Made by a program: the position numbers and the translations under genes. Below, piece after piece: positions 8,580 through 17,249 of a DNA stretch of 64,000 nucleotides (position 1 is its first letter; every line of letters begins with the position of its first letter). The notes under the pieces were generated by a model, which was not told the DNA's origin, made no database searches, and worked only from the letters and a program-made list of their open reading frames with translations. The DNA comes from CAZUAQ01 sp964618455 (GTDB lineage: Bacteria; Planctomycetota; Phycisphaerae; UBA1845; PWPN01): assembly GCA_964618455.1 (NCBI GenBank), contig CAZUAQ010000029.1, positions 9,935 through 73,934 of the forward strand. Reading direction: 5' to 3'.

Positions 8580-8950
8580 CTCTCCCGGGGAAAACCACCG
8601 CACACTCCCTCCAGAGTCCGGTAAAGCCGTATCCAACGACGCCGGCACGCACCCGAATGGCCGTGCCGCGGAGATCATCAGGTTGGCGGCAGCATCGGGC
8701 TTTACCTTCCGTGTGAATTCCGCTATCAGAGAACGGCTGTGGGCGAACCGGCGTCGTCGCCGATTGCGATGCATGACACTGATGCGGGGACCTTCGGCCC
8801 CTCGGGCGGGGAAATCCCGGTTCCCGTTTCCGGGTGATCCACGCACGCTCATGCCTGGGTGATGTGTCCTCCCGATTCGAATGTGACTGTTAACCTGTTG
8901 TCAGAATTAGAGATATGTAGGAAAGACGCAAGAGAAAGGTTTGAAAGACG
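8580..8950. other. intergenic region between infC and sat, no gene seen
   Basis: About 370 bases without a convincing reading frame. Short GC-rich inverted repeats occur near 8783-8835 (GGGG...CCCC type), which may end the infC transcript, but there is no clear T-tract. The AT-richer stretch 8880-8945 just before sat is the likely promoter region; I could not place a good -35/-10 pair. Confidence 0.4.
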
Positions 8951-10204
8951 ATGGCTGATTTGATCCCCCCTCATGGTGGTCTGAGCGAACCGGTGAACCG
9001 GACGGTGGACGCGGGTCGCGCGGACGAGTTCAAGAAGGAAGTCGACGGGCTGACGGCGTTGCCGGTAAGCGATGCCGACCTGTCGAGCGTGTATCGCATG
9101 GGCGACGGCGGCCTGAGCCCGCTGACCGGGCCGATGGTCAAGTCCGTGTACGACCAGGTGCTCAGCGACATGACCATCGATCACGGCGGCAAGAAGTACG
9201 CGTGGTCGATTCCGATTTCGCTGCCGGTCACGAAGGATCTGGGTTCGTCGCTCAAGAGCGGCGAACGGGTGAAGCTGGTCAACTCCTCCGGCGAGACGGT
9301 CGGCGCGCTGACGGTGCAGGACATCTTCCCGTGGGACAAGGCCGCCTACGTCAAGGGCGTGTACCAGACCGAGCGGACGGATCACCCCGGCGGCAAGATG
9401 GCCATGAACGATCCCGGCGAAATGCTGGTCGGTGGTGAGATCGAAGTGCTGCCCCAGCCGAAGAACCCCGCCTACGGCGAGTACGTGCTCACGCCGCGCG
9501 AGTCGCGCAAGCTCTTCGCGGAGCGCGGCTTCGAGCGTGTCGTGGCGTTCCAGACGCGCAATCCGCTGCATCGTGCCCACGAATACGCCCTGGTCTACGG
9601 CGCGGAGGTACTGACGCGTGAAGGCCACAAGACCGGCGTGGTGCTTAATCCGCTGATCGGGGAGACGAAGTCCGACGACGTGGATGCCGCCACCCGCATG
9701 CAGACCTACATGGATCTCATCAACGGCCGCCACCTCGGCGAGGGCGACAAGGATGAAGAGCTCTGGAAGAGCAAGGGCTACGACATCAACGACGTGGCCA
9801 TGCTGCTAGGCCTGGACATCAAGATGTTCTACGGCGGCCCGAAGGAGGCGGTGATGCACGGCATCTATCGCCAGAACTTCGGCTTCACCGACATCATCAT
9901 CGGCCGCAAGCATGCCGACGCGCCGTACGAGGACGGTTCGGACATCTGGGATCCGCTCGACGCCCAGCGCATCTTCGACAACCTGCCCGGCGAGCTTCAG
10001 ATCAAGCCGGTGAAGGTCGGGTTCGCGGCGTATTACGAAGAACTCGGTCGCGTCGGACTCGTGGACGAGTGCAGCAAGAAGGGCTGGAAGCCGATTCCGA
10101 TCAGCGGTCGCGACGTGCGTCAGGCCCTGGCGGAAGGGAAGCTGCCCGATTCGCGCGTGATGCGCGAGTCCACGGCGCAGATTCTCATCGACGCCAAGAA
10201 GTGA
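8951..10204 (+). CDS. sat: sulfate adenylyltransferase (ATP sulfurylase)
   Basis: Catalyses ATP + sulfate to adenosine 5'-phosphosulfate + diphosphate in the cytoplasm. The 417-residue protein has the N-terminal PUA-like domain (LSSVYRMGDGGLSPLTGPM) and the catalytic domain with the nucleotide-binding motif QTRNPLHRAHE, then NPLIGETKSDD, IIGRKHAD and the C-terminal PISGRDVRQALAEGKLP. This is the single-chain homomeric Sat type, not CysD/CysN. There is no fused APS kinase domain. Only 7 bases separate it from the DHH phosphoesterase gene, so the two are probably cotranscribed. The ATG is preceded by AGACG and a purine-rich tract. Confidence 0.93.
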   Translation: MADLIPPHGGLSEPVNRTVDAGRADEFKKEVDGLTALPVSDADLSSVYRMGDGGLSPLTGPMVKSVYDQVLSDMTIDHGGKKYAWSIPISLPVTKDLGSSLKSGERVKLVNSSGETVGALTVQDIFPWDKAAYVKGVYQTERTDHPGGKMAMNDPGEMLVGGEIEVLPQPKNPAYGEYVLTPRESRKLFAERGFERVVAFQTRNPLHRAHEYALVYGAEVLTREGHKTGVVLNPLIGETKSDDVDAATRMQTYMDLINGRHLGEGDKDEELWKSKGYDINDVAMLLGLDIKMFYGGPKEAVMHGIYRQNFGFTDIIIGRKHADAPYEDGSDIWDPLDAQRIFDNLPGELQIKPVKVGFAAYYEELGRVGLVDECSKKGWKPIPISGRDVRQALAEGKLPDSRVMRESTAQILIDAKK

Positions 10205-10211
10205 TACGGAG

Positions 10212-11192
10212 GTGGTCCAGGTCCCCCGAGAACTGATCGATGCGCTGAACCGGGCGGAATGTCCGGTGGTGGCGGGGCATGTGAATCCCGACGCCGATGC
10301 CCTCGGGAGCATGCTCGCGCTGGCCCGGGCCATTCCATCGAAGAATGTGGCGATCGCGCTGCCGGGTGAACTTCTCAGCCAGCGGCTGAAATTCATCCGG
10401 CAGTTCGCCGCCGATATTCCCGTGGCCGATGCCGATCGTGTCCGCGCTGCCGATCCGCTGGTCAGCGTCGACACCGCCGGGACGAATCGGCTGAACCTGC
10501 CCTGCACATGGGACGACGTCTCCGACCGCCCCGTGCTCAATATCGACCATCACATCACCAACACCGACTACGGCACGATGAACTGGGTGGTGGATCACGC
10601 CAGCAGCACGTGCGAACTGGTGTACGCGCTGATTGCCCAGGCCGACTGGCCGCTCGACGCGGAGACGGCGTCGATGCTGTATGCCGGGCTCTACGCGGAC
10701 ACCGCCGGGTTCTCGCTGCCGACGACGACGGCGGAAGTGTTCGAAGTGGCGGCGGCGCTGGCCCGGGCCGGCGCGCACGTCGAGGCCGTGGCGGCAGCGC
10801 TGATGCGCTCGCAGCAGCCGCACGAGTTCGAACTGGTGCGCACGGTTTATCACAACACGCACATCGTCGCCGACGGACGCATTGCCTATGCGACGCTCAG
10901 CCATCAGGAGATCCTCGATGCCGGGTGCTCGCCCGACGACATCGATGACCAGGTCTCGATTCCGCGTTCCCTCCTGGGGGTGAAGGTGGCGATACTGTTT
11001 TCCGAAGGCGTGCCGGGCGTCGTGCGCATCAACTTTCGCGGCGAGGACGGTACACCGGTGCTGCCCATCGCGCAGGAGATCGGCGGCGGCGGCCATACGT
11101 TCAGCGCCGGTGCCCGCGTCCGCGGGGAATTCGTCGAGGTCGTGCAGCGGGTGCTGGGCGTGACGGAGGCCCTGCTGGGGTCATCGACGTAG
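10212..11192 (+). CDS. nrnA: DHH-family phosphoesterase, NrnA-type oligoribonuclease/pAp phosphatase
   Basis: A 326-residue cytosolic hydrolase expected to degrade short RNA oligonucleotides and 3'-phosphoadenosine 5'-phosphate. Manganese-ligand motifs are GHVNPDADALGS (motif I), SVDTAG (motif II), NIDHHITN (motif III, DHH) and GLYADTAGF (motif IV). The DHHA1 part ends with GGGGHTFSAGARV. The position directly behind sat suggests clearing of pAp made during sulfate assimilation. The start is uncertain: GGAGG at 10208-10212 overlaps the GTG chosen here, and no better codon is available before the conserved core. Confidence 0.85.
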   Translation: MVQVPRELIDALNRAECPVVAGHVNPDADALGSMLALARAIPSKNVAIALPGELLSQRLKFIRQFAADIPVADADRVRAADPLVSVDTAGTNRLNLPCTWDDVSDRPVLNIDHHITNTDYGTMNWVVDHASSTCELVYALIAQADWPLDAETASMLYAGLYADTAGFSLPTTTAEVFEVAAALARAGAHVEAVAAALMRSQQPHEFELVRTVYHNTHIVADGRIAYATLSHQEILDAGCSPDDIDDQVSIPRSLLGVKVAILFSEGVPGVVRINFRGEDGTPVLPIAQEIGGGGHTFSAGARVRGEFVEVVQRVLGVTEALLGSST

Positions 11193-11325
11193 CCTGTCAC
11201 AGGTTCACTCGAATCCATGGATTGAGCTGCGCGAGCGCGACCAACGAGTCACGGCGTTGCCGGGGGCCTGCATCCTGAATAAGATTCGTCCGACCCGGCA
11301 AGCATCACTCAAGGGGGAAAACTTC

Positions 11326-12105
11326 ATGCGTATTCCCGCGATGCGCGGCATCATCGATCGGCGGATCCTGGTCAACTACCGGGTCGATCCGGAGGTCATG
11401 ATGCGCGTACTGCCGCCGCCGTTCACGCCGCAGACAGTCAACGGCTACGCGATCGGCGGTATCTGCCTGATCCGATTGAAGGCTTTGCGTCCTCGTTATC
11501 TACCCGCCAAGTGGGGTCTCACGACGGAGAACGCCGCTCATCGCATCGCCGTGCACTGGGGGCAATCCGGGGAGATCCGGAGCGGCGTCTATATCCCGCG
11601 TCGGGATACCAATTCCTCTCTGGCCGCGCTGGCCGGAGGCCGCCTCTTCCCGGGCAAGCATCACCAGGCGAATTTCGAGGTTGAGGAAGACGAGGAAACA
11701 CTTCGGGTGGATCTCAGGAGTCTCGACGGTAAGGTGCGGGTCGGTGTGAAAGGTCGAACTGAACGGACGTGGCCGGAAGCCTCCGTGTTTCCATCCGTCG
11801 AAGAGGCGTCGCAATTCTTCGAGAAGGATGCGGTCGGGTATTCCGACACATCGAGATCCGGACGTTATGACGGCCTGGAATTGCGTTGCCAGTCGTGGAG
11901 TGTGACCCCGTTGGAGATTGAGGAAGTGAGCTCGAGCTTCTTCGAGGATCGAACCCGTTTTCCCGAGGGCAGCGTTACATTCGACAACGCATTGCTCATG
12001 CGTGGGATCGACCACGAATGGCGGAGCCGGAATCCGCTCTGCTGTGAGGATTCGAATGATAGAATTGTCGCTGCATCGAACCTGTCCGATACGGGCAAAT
12101 CATAG
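11326..12105 (+). CDS. DUF2071 family protein
   Basis: A 259-residue protein resembling the DUF2071 (YqjF-like) family, which shares the acetoacetate-decarboxylase-like fold. The diagnostic N-terminus is RRILVNYRVDPEVMMRVLPPPFTPQTVNGYAIGG-like, followed by IRLKALRP and HRIAVHW. No enzymatic activity is established for the family. I chose the ATG at 11326 because AAGGGGGAAAA precedes it; an in-frame TTG at 11257 is possible. It stands alone and converges with the BNR gene downstream. The C-terminus after about residue 235 has little resemblance to anything I know. Confidence 0.7.
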   Translation: MRIPAMRGIIDRRILVNYRVDPEVMMRVLPPPFTPQTVNGYAIGGICLIRLKALRPRYLPAKWGLTTENAAHRIAVHWGQSGEIRSGVYIPRRDTNSSLAALAGGRLFPGKHHQANFEVEEDEETLRVDLRSLDGKVRVGVKGRTERTWPEASVFPSVEEASQFFEKDAVGYSDTSRSGRYDGLELRCQSWSVTPLEIEEVSSSFFEDRTRFPEGSVTFDNALLMRGIDHEWRSRNPLCCEDSNDRIVAASNLSDTGKS

Positions 12106-12159
12106 ACAGCGGCATTCGTATCTGGATCACATCCATTTCACGTATTCCGCCAGTCGGCT

Positions 12160-13506
12160 CTACAGCGCAACCCAATGCACCTCATTCGCGACGATCTGCG
12201 TATTCCTGTCGCCGCGCGTGCCGGCGGTGTAGATCACACCGGGGCGATCGACGCGGTTGAAGCCGGTCGGCTTTTCCATGTTGGGCAACCAATGAGGCGT
12301 CTGTTCATCGATCTTCGAGAGAACGCGCATCTGAAAGGAGTCGCCGCCGTCTGACGAGTCCAGCAGGGCCACCTCGTTCGTGGGATGGCCCCATGCCTGC
12401 TTCTCGTCCGCAATGTCGGGATGGAGTAACGTGGCAACGATACGGATGTCGCCGGCGGGATGAACATGCAGATTGCCGGGCATGCTAAGTGACCACGACG
12501 ACCACGCGCCGGTCAGATGCTCCTGGAGATCGCGTTTTTCCCAGCGTTGGCCCTCCCCGAGCACGGCCCAGGTCATGCGGCAGGCATTCCCTTTCCAGGC
12601 GCTGTACACCACGTGCGGGCGACCTTCCCGATCGACCGCCAGCGCCCCGCCACGCAACGAGCGACCGGGTTCGCCACGGGCATGCGCGATGTTGGTGATC
12701 GATTCAGGTGTGGCGGGCAGATCGATCACGGAATCGTCCACACGCCGCCAACGCTTGCCGAAGTCCTCGGTGTACATGTATCCCAGCGTGTGACCGTGTC
12801 CCGGGCTTCCGTCGTAAATGCGGCACGCCAGATGCAATCGCCGATGATCTGGGCTCCAGGCGAGTGATTCCTGGAAGTGCGCATAGCCACCTGTCGCGCT
12901 GCCCTGAAGAAGTGTGCGCGGTCCTTGCCAGTTGTCGCCGTCGTGCTTCCAGTACATCTGCATCCGCCACGGCCCGTCTTTGCGGCTCTCGCGGCAGGTG
13001 AGATAGAGCGTATCGTCCGGGCCGCACATCAGCGTGGGATAGGTGCATCGCTCCCCGAAGGACGTGTAATCCGGTGACCATGCGGAGGCATCGTTCGGCT
13101 TCAATGATCGCCGGTAGCGAAATGGATGGTGATGCGGGAAGTACACGATATGCAGGCGGCCCTTGCTGTCGCAGGTCAGCGCCGGTCCGCCGTGATTGTC
13201 ATACGCATGGCCGAGGGTAAGGGGAGAAGCCCACTGTCCGGATTCGTGATCCAGCGTCCGTACCTTGACGCGAAAGCCCTCGGGTTCCGAATCGAGCCAT
13301 GCCACGTGCGTGCACCCTTCAAGCGTGACGATCTTGTTCGTTTCCGCGTAGCCGGTCGCACGGCTGCACCCGCGATCAGAAAGCAGTGTCGGTAGGGCGT
13401 TTGATCGTGACCGGGCGGGTGAGGAGAGGCTCCTGCCGACGGCGGGTCCCAGTGTGATCCAGGCCATACCGGCGGCACCGTTCTGGAGAAATGTACGTCG
13501 GTTCAT
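12160..13506 (-). CDS. BNR_4 repeat protein with twin-arginine leader
   Basis: A 448-residue exported protein of the BNR_4 (sialidase-like beta-propeller) family. The leader MNRRTFLQNGAAGMAW has the Tat pattern RRTFL followed by a hydrophobic stretch. The mature part carries the family features AYDNHGGPALTCDSKGRLHIVY, HHHPFRYRRS, YPTLMCGPDDTLYLTCRES and several Asp-box-like turns. Related proteins are often annotated as putative glycoside or polysaccharide hydrolases, but catalysis is unproven. GGGAG is well placed before the ATG. It is monocistronic and faces the DUF2071 gene tail to tail with a 54-base gap. Confidence 0.8.
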   Translation of the reverse strand: MNRRTFLQNGAAGMAWITLGPAVGRSLSSPARSRSNALPTLLSDRGCSRATGYAETNKIVTLEGCTHVAWLDSEPEGFRVKVRTLDHESGQWASPLTLGHAYDNHGGPALTCDSKGRLHIVYFPHHHPFRYRRSLKPNDASAWSPDYTSFGERCTYPTLMCGPDDTLYLTCRESRKDGPWRMQMYWKHDGDNWQGPRTLLQGSATGGYAHFQESLAWSPDHRRLHLACRIYDGSPGHGHTLGYMYTEDFGKRWRRVDDSVIDLPATPESITNIAHARGEPGRSLRGGALAVDREGRPHVVYSAWKGNACRMTWAVLGEGQRWEKRDLQEHLTGAWSSWSLSMPGNLHVHPAGDIRIVATLLHPDIADEKQAWGHPTNEVALLDSSDGGDSFQMRVLSKIDEQTPHWLPNMEKPTGFNRVDRPGVIYTAGTRGDRNTQIVANEVHWVAL

Positions 13507-13824
13507 CGTTGGTACTCCCGTCCTGGCACCCGCTGAATCACAAATCGGTTTGTACCGCCATCAAGCAAGTCATCCCAGCGGGTGAGGATGCCAGTTGGAC
13601 ATATTAGATCATGGTTCAGCATACCGCGCACCGGGGTAGGTCACACGCCAGTCGTATACAACAAGAGTTGAGTAAACGGTGGACTTCCCATATCGAAACG
13701 CCAAGTGGTGCCCTTTCCAAGGTGGGCAGGCCGATTGCTCGGGGGTCCGCCCCTTCGATCAAGATTCCAATTCGGTACATCGACGGACAGTTGCCATGTG
13801 TCGCCAAGGATTTAGAATGCCCCC
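13507..13824. other. intergenic region between BNR_4 gene and TPR-ankyrin gene
   Basis: About 320 bases between divergent genes. The right end carries the promoter of the lipoprotein gene. A reading frame open from 13611 overlaps the next gene in another frame, has no ribosome-binding site and no recognisable protein, so I do not call it. Confidence 0.4.
13791..13818 (+). promoter_or_regulatory. promoter of the TPR-ankyrin lipoprotein gene, probably leaderless
   Basis: TTGCCA (13791-13796), a 16-base spacer and TAGAAT (13813-13818) end only 6 bases before the ATG at 13825. No Shine-Dalgarno sequence fits between them, so the message would start at or next to the start codon. Confidence 0.5.
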
Positions 13825-15471
13825 ATGGCTGGAGATCGCTTTCGAACCAATCGAGTCCAGGTAAGCGGTACAACGCCCGGTCGTGCGCGGCGGATCGGAA
13901 CAGGTGTGTGCTTGTTGCTCAGCGGACTGGTCGCGCTGCCGGGGTGTACGACGCTGCGCGAGGATCAGATTCGCCAGTCGATGGAGCGCGGGGAGGCGCA
14001 CTTCGTCGACGAGGAATACGACGCCGCATTGGCAGAGTTCGAGAATGCCGTCGAGCTCGATCCCGAGTTAGCTCCCGCCCATTCCAGGATCGGCCGCATC
14101 CACATGCTTCGGGGCAACCTGGAGAAGGCGGCGGAGTCATTCACGACGGCGCTGCGGCTGAACCCGGAGAGTTACGATGATGCGTTTTCGCTCGGCGAGG
14201 TGAATCAGAAACTTCGCCGCTTCATCGAGGCGGTCAAAGCCTTCAAGCACGCGCTGCAGTTGAATCCCGATGAGCCGGAAGCGCATCTGAACCTGGGCAT
14301 GTGCTACCACCAGATGGGCGAATACTCCGATGCAATTGAATCCTACGAAAAGACCATCGAGCTGGACCCTGCCTCGATCATCGCGCGAACCAATCTCGGC
14401 GCCGCCTACGACGTGCAGGGCAGCTACTACGAGGCGGTGCATGCCTACTACGAAGCACTGGAGCGCGATCCGGAGCAGCCCATGGTGCTGGTCAACCTGG
14501 CGACCACGCTCATTAAGCAGGAGCGCTTCGGCACCGCCCGGGAGGCGCTTCGCCAGGCGATCGAACTCGACCCGGAGCTGAGCATCGCCTACGAGCGCAT
14601 GGGGTATTGCTGCTTCCGCCAGCGTGATTTCGACGAGGCGTTCAAGCATTACGAATGGGCGGCGACGCTGGACCCGAAGAATGCCCAGGCACACACGGGT
14701 ATGGGCATCGTCTCCATGTCGCGTCATCTTCAGGATCCGTCGCGCGTCGACTTGCGACGTCAGGCGGTCGGCTACTGGCACAAGTCGCTTGATCTCGACC
14801 CGGATCAGCCCGCCGTCCAGCGACTGGTGAAGAAATATCGCATCACCACGCCGCCGCCGGAGCTGGACATCGAAGCGAGCCGCGAGGGCGTGGCCTCTCC
14901 GAGGGCGGAAGAGGGGGATGTCACCAACCCGAAACCGACCGATGCTCCACAGCCGTCGTCGCAGGCGCTGCTGGACGCCATGCGAGTTCAGGATCGCCAG
15001 GGGACACTGCTACTCATCGAGGCGCGGACCGATCTGAACGTGGTGGATGATCGCGGGTGGACACCGCTTCACTATGCGGCGGAATTGGGCTGGCAGGAAG
15101 TGGCCGAGCGCCTGCTGAGTCGGAACCTCGACGTCAATGCCAGGGACGTTCAAGGGCGTACAGCGACGCACGCGGCGGCGGGGGCGAACCGCGCGGACGT
15201 CTTGGTGGTGTTGATGGAAGCCAACGCGCTGGTGAACGTGGCGGATGACGCCGGGAGCACACCGCTGCACGTGGCGGCGGCAAACGGTCATGCAGAGACG
15301 GTGGCGGTGCTGGGTCCCAGGACGCTCGTCAATGCGCTGGATGAGCAGGGTCGCTCGCCGGCCCGCGTGGCGCTGGATGAGGGGCATCCCGCCATCGCCA
15401 CACAACTCCGGACCTGGGGCGGAAAAGTGATTCCAGCTTCCTCGAACGAGGGGAATTCCGGCGCTTCGTAA
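13825..15471 (+). CDS. lipoprotein with TPR and ankyrin repeats
   Basis: A 548-residue protein with a lipoprotein leader (basic N-region, LLLSGLVALPGC with Cys near residue 40). Residues of about 50-330 form eight or so TPR units with the usual spacing (for example DEEYDAALAEFENAVELDP and LNLGMCYHQMGEYSDAIESYEKTIELDP). A linker rich in Pro and Glu follows, then four ankyrin-like repeats at about 400-540 (RGWTPLHYAAELG, GSTPLHVAAANGH). It is probably a periplasmic protein-protein interaction scaffold on a membrane. Both repeat classes in one lipoprotein is uncommon. No partner is evident among the neighbours, and the gene seems to have its own promoter. Confidence 0.82.
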   Translation: MAGDRFRTNRVQVSGTTPGRARRIGTGVCLLLSGLVALPGCTTLREDQIRQSMERGEAHFVDEEYDAALAEFENAVELDPELAPAHSRIGRIHMLRGNLEKAAESFTTALRLNPESYDDAFSLGEVNQKLRRFIEAVKAFKHALQLNPDEPEAHLNLGMCYHQMGEYSDAIESYEKTIELDPASIIARTNLGAAYDVQGSYYEAVHAYYEALERDPEQPMVLVNLATTLIKQERFGTAREALRQAIELDPELSIAYERMGYCCFRQRDFDEAFKHYEWAATLDPKNAQAHTGMGIVSMSRHLQDPSRVDLRRQAVGYWHKSLDLDPDQPAVQRLVKKYRITTPPPELDIEASREGVASPRAEEGDVTNPKPTDAPQPSSQALLDAMRVQDRQGTLLLIEARTDLNVVDDRGWTPLHYAAELGWQEVAERLLSRNLDVNARDVQGRTATHAAAGANRADVLVVLMEANALVNVADDAGSTPLHVAAANGHAETVAVLGPRTLVNALDEQGRSPARVALDEGHPAIATQLRTWGGKVIPASSNEGNSGAS

Positions 15472-15613
15472 CTTCCCGCTGAGTATTTCCTCTCATCCCC
15501 CTGCATGCAAGTCGGAACTGGCGGAATCGGTACCTCCACACGCCGTTGTCACTGTTGCTGAAAGGGAGTGCTCCTTCCTTCGCATAACTCGCAGGTATTC
15601 CTTCGAATCTGCA

Positions 15614-15643
15614 TTGACTTTGTTTGATGAAATGGTCTACATT
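15614..15643 (+). promoter_or_regulatory. sigma70-like promoter upstream of the PEP-CTERM gene
   Basis: TTGACT (15614-15619), an 18-base spacer and TACATT (15638-15643) lie in an AT-richer stretch about 60 bases before the start at 15706. Confidence 0.45.
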
Positions 15644-15705
15644 GATGTTTTGGGTGTTGCGGCATGGCAAATGTCAATCGCCGCCTGGCAAGCGAGGAGA
15701 GAGAG

Positions 15706-16509
15706 ATGCGCTCGTTCGAACATGCCTTGAGAAACCCGCGAATTCAAGTGGCGATTCTTCTGCTGTTCATGGCCGGTCCGGCCCTGGCATGGGATGCGGA
15801 AGTCTACATCGATCGGCTTGAGGATAGCTTCTACGTGGATACGTTCAGCGGCAATTATTCCTGGACGACGCAGCAGGAGGGGCTCCGCGCCGAATCGGGC
15901 AGCGGCTCCATCCCCATCAATCGGATCCTTCAGCAGTGGGATGGCAGCGTATGGCCGTCCGACATCATGGGGGACGCCGCAAACGGCCCAAGCGTGTCGG
16001 CCTATAGCAATCTTGAACATTACGACGGTACTTCCGATGAGTTCTTTGATTATGCACAGGCGGGAGTCTATGGGGATATCGATCCCGGGATGGCGTTCGG
16101 CGGCTCATGGAACTACGACTTCCATCTCACTCTTGATCCGTTCACAACGGTAAGCCTTTATCTTGACGGAGATGGAGCGTACGGGTACCTCGCTTCGGAG
16201 CCCGGGGACGATGGCAATGCATTCATCGGGATACGCTTGTACTCCCCCGATCTCCCTCTGAATGATCCGGGGGGTGTCAATGACCCTTACGCATCCGATA
16301 CGCGGTTTCTAGTCGCGCCCCCCACGGGCGGGGAAATCGATACGCCGTTAACGTTCACCGCCCTGTTCACCAACTCGACCTCGCAATCGGTCGTCTACAA
16401 TCTGCGGCTCGAGGGGGCTGTCAGCATCTTTGAGACGGTTCCCGAACCCACGGCGCTGATGCTGATCACACTGGGCTTCTCGGCGGTGCTGCGACGCAAG
16501 CGTCGGTAG
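15706..16509 (+). CDS. PEP-CTERM sorting domain protein
   Basis: A 267-residue exported protein. The N-terminus (RIQVAILLLFMAGPALAWDAE) is a signal peptide with a likely cleavage after ALA. The C-terminus is the tripartite PEP-CTERM signal: VPEPTALM, a hydrophobic helix and the basic end RRKRR. In this class an exosortase cleaves near the PEP motif and the protein is carried to the surface, often with exopolysaccharide. The middle is a Gly/Asp/Tyr-rich beta-type domain that I do not recognise. I chose the ATG at 15706 because GAGGAG precedes it; an ATG at 15664 would add 14 residues. No exosortase gene is in the window. Confidence 0.85.
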   Translation: MRSFEHALRNPRIQVAILLLFMAGPALAWDAEVYIDRLEDSFYVDTFSGNYSWTTQQEGLRAESGSGSIPINRILQQWDGSVWPSDIMGDAANGPSVSAYSNLEHYDGTSDEFFDYAQAGVYGDIDPGMAFGGSWNYDFHLTLDPFTTVSLYLDGDGAYGYLASEPGDDGNAFIGIRLYSPDLPLNDPGGVNDPYASDTRFLVAPPTGGEIDTPLTFTALFTNSTSQSVVYNLRLEGAVSIFETVPEPTALMLITLGFSAVLRRKRR

Positions 16510-16851
16510 TTGCCTCTCCGCATCACGCGAGGTGGCGAACTGCAAACGCCGGCATCGCCTCCTTTCGATGAAGAGACCGATAACACCCATCCGCGATTCT
16601 TTACGACAGGGTCGATATTTTTTCTTACTTATCCAGTTTCACATGGAGGCGGTTAAGCGATTGGCGGGTCGCTCTTACCGGTCCGGCGATGCAGCGCGCA
16701 GAGTGGCAGGGAATACACAGCGAGCTCATGCGTTACGCCGCGTGAAAGGTTGTCCGACAAGCCTGCGAATTCCAGTCGTGCGGTGTGGGGTTCGCCGCGG
16801 AACGGGATAACGTCGCATTACGGGGATGCGCTCTTGGAAAGGGCCGAAACC
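16510..16851 (+). other. intergenic region after the PEP-CTERM gene, no gene seen
   Basis: About 340 bases. There is an AT-rich run near 16615-16640 that may be a promoter or an end-of-transcript region, but no clear hairpin with a T-tract. Frames that cross it lack ribosome-binding sites. Confidence 0.35.
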
Positions 16852-17058
16852 ATGGGACATCAGAACCTGACGCTGATCGATCAGATCATGAGCCGGAAAG
16901 GGTATGCCGTGTCGTTTCAGCCGAAGATTCACGGCGCGGTCGTGTGTGTGGCGGTGAAAGAGAATGAGAAGCACGAGGTGCTGGCCCGATCGGTGGGCGA
17001 AGGCCTGTCGGAACTCGCGCGGTTGATCGGGATCAATGCGCACTGGGCGATGTCATGA
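16852..17058 (+). CDS. small hypothetical protein
   Basis: A 68-residue frame starting at an ATG preceded by GGAAAGGGCCGAAACC. The protein (MGHQNLTLIDQIMSRKGY...) has a mixed, soluble-protein composition, with a plausible helix-strand-helix pattern and an ending rich in small helices (VGEGLSELARLIG). I do not recognise a family. It stands between the PEP-CTERM gene and the convergent B12-domain gene and has no evident operon partner. It is called real mainly because composition and ribosome-binding site look normal. Confidence 0.5.
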   Translation: MGHQNLTLIDQIMSRKGYAVSFQPKIHGAVVCVAVKENEKHEVLARSVGEGLSELARLIGINAHWAMS

Positions 17059-17249
17059 TGCATGCCCCGTGGATCGGGGCCGGTGAGCGGTGGCACGTGG
17101 ATGGAGATTGGTGATAAAAGGAGGTCGCCCGCCATGCGATGCGTGCCATGACGGGCGACGTTGGTGTATGCGAGTTTGGGTGGCAATCCATCCGGGCGCG
17201 TTCGGTCCAGAGCCCATGACCGGGCTGGGGTCTACGGGGCGATCACGAT

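Noticed and set aside
13611..14180. A 189-codon frame overlapping the start of the TPR-ankyrin gene
   Set aside because: It conflicts with the lipoprotein gene, which has clear repeats and leader, and encodes no recognisable domain.
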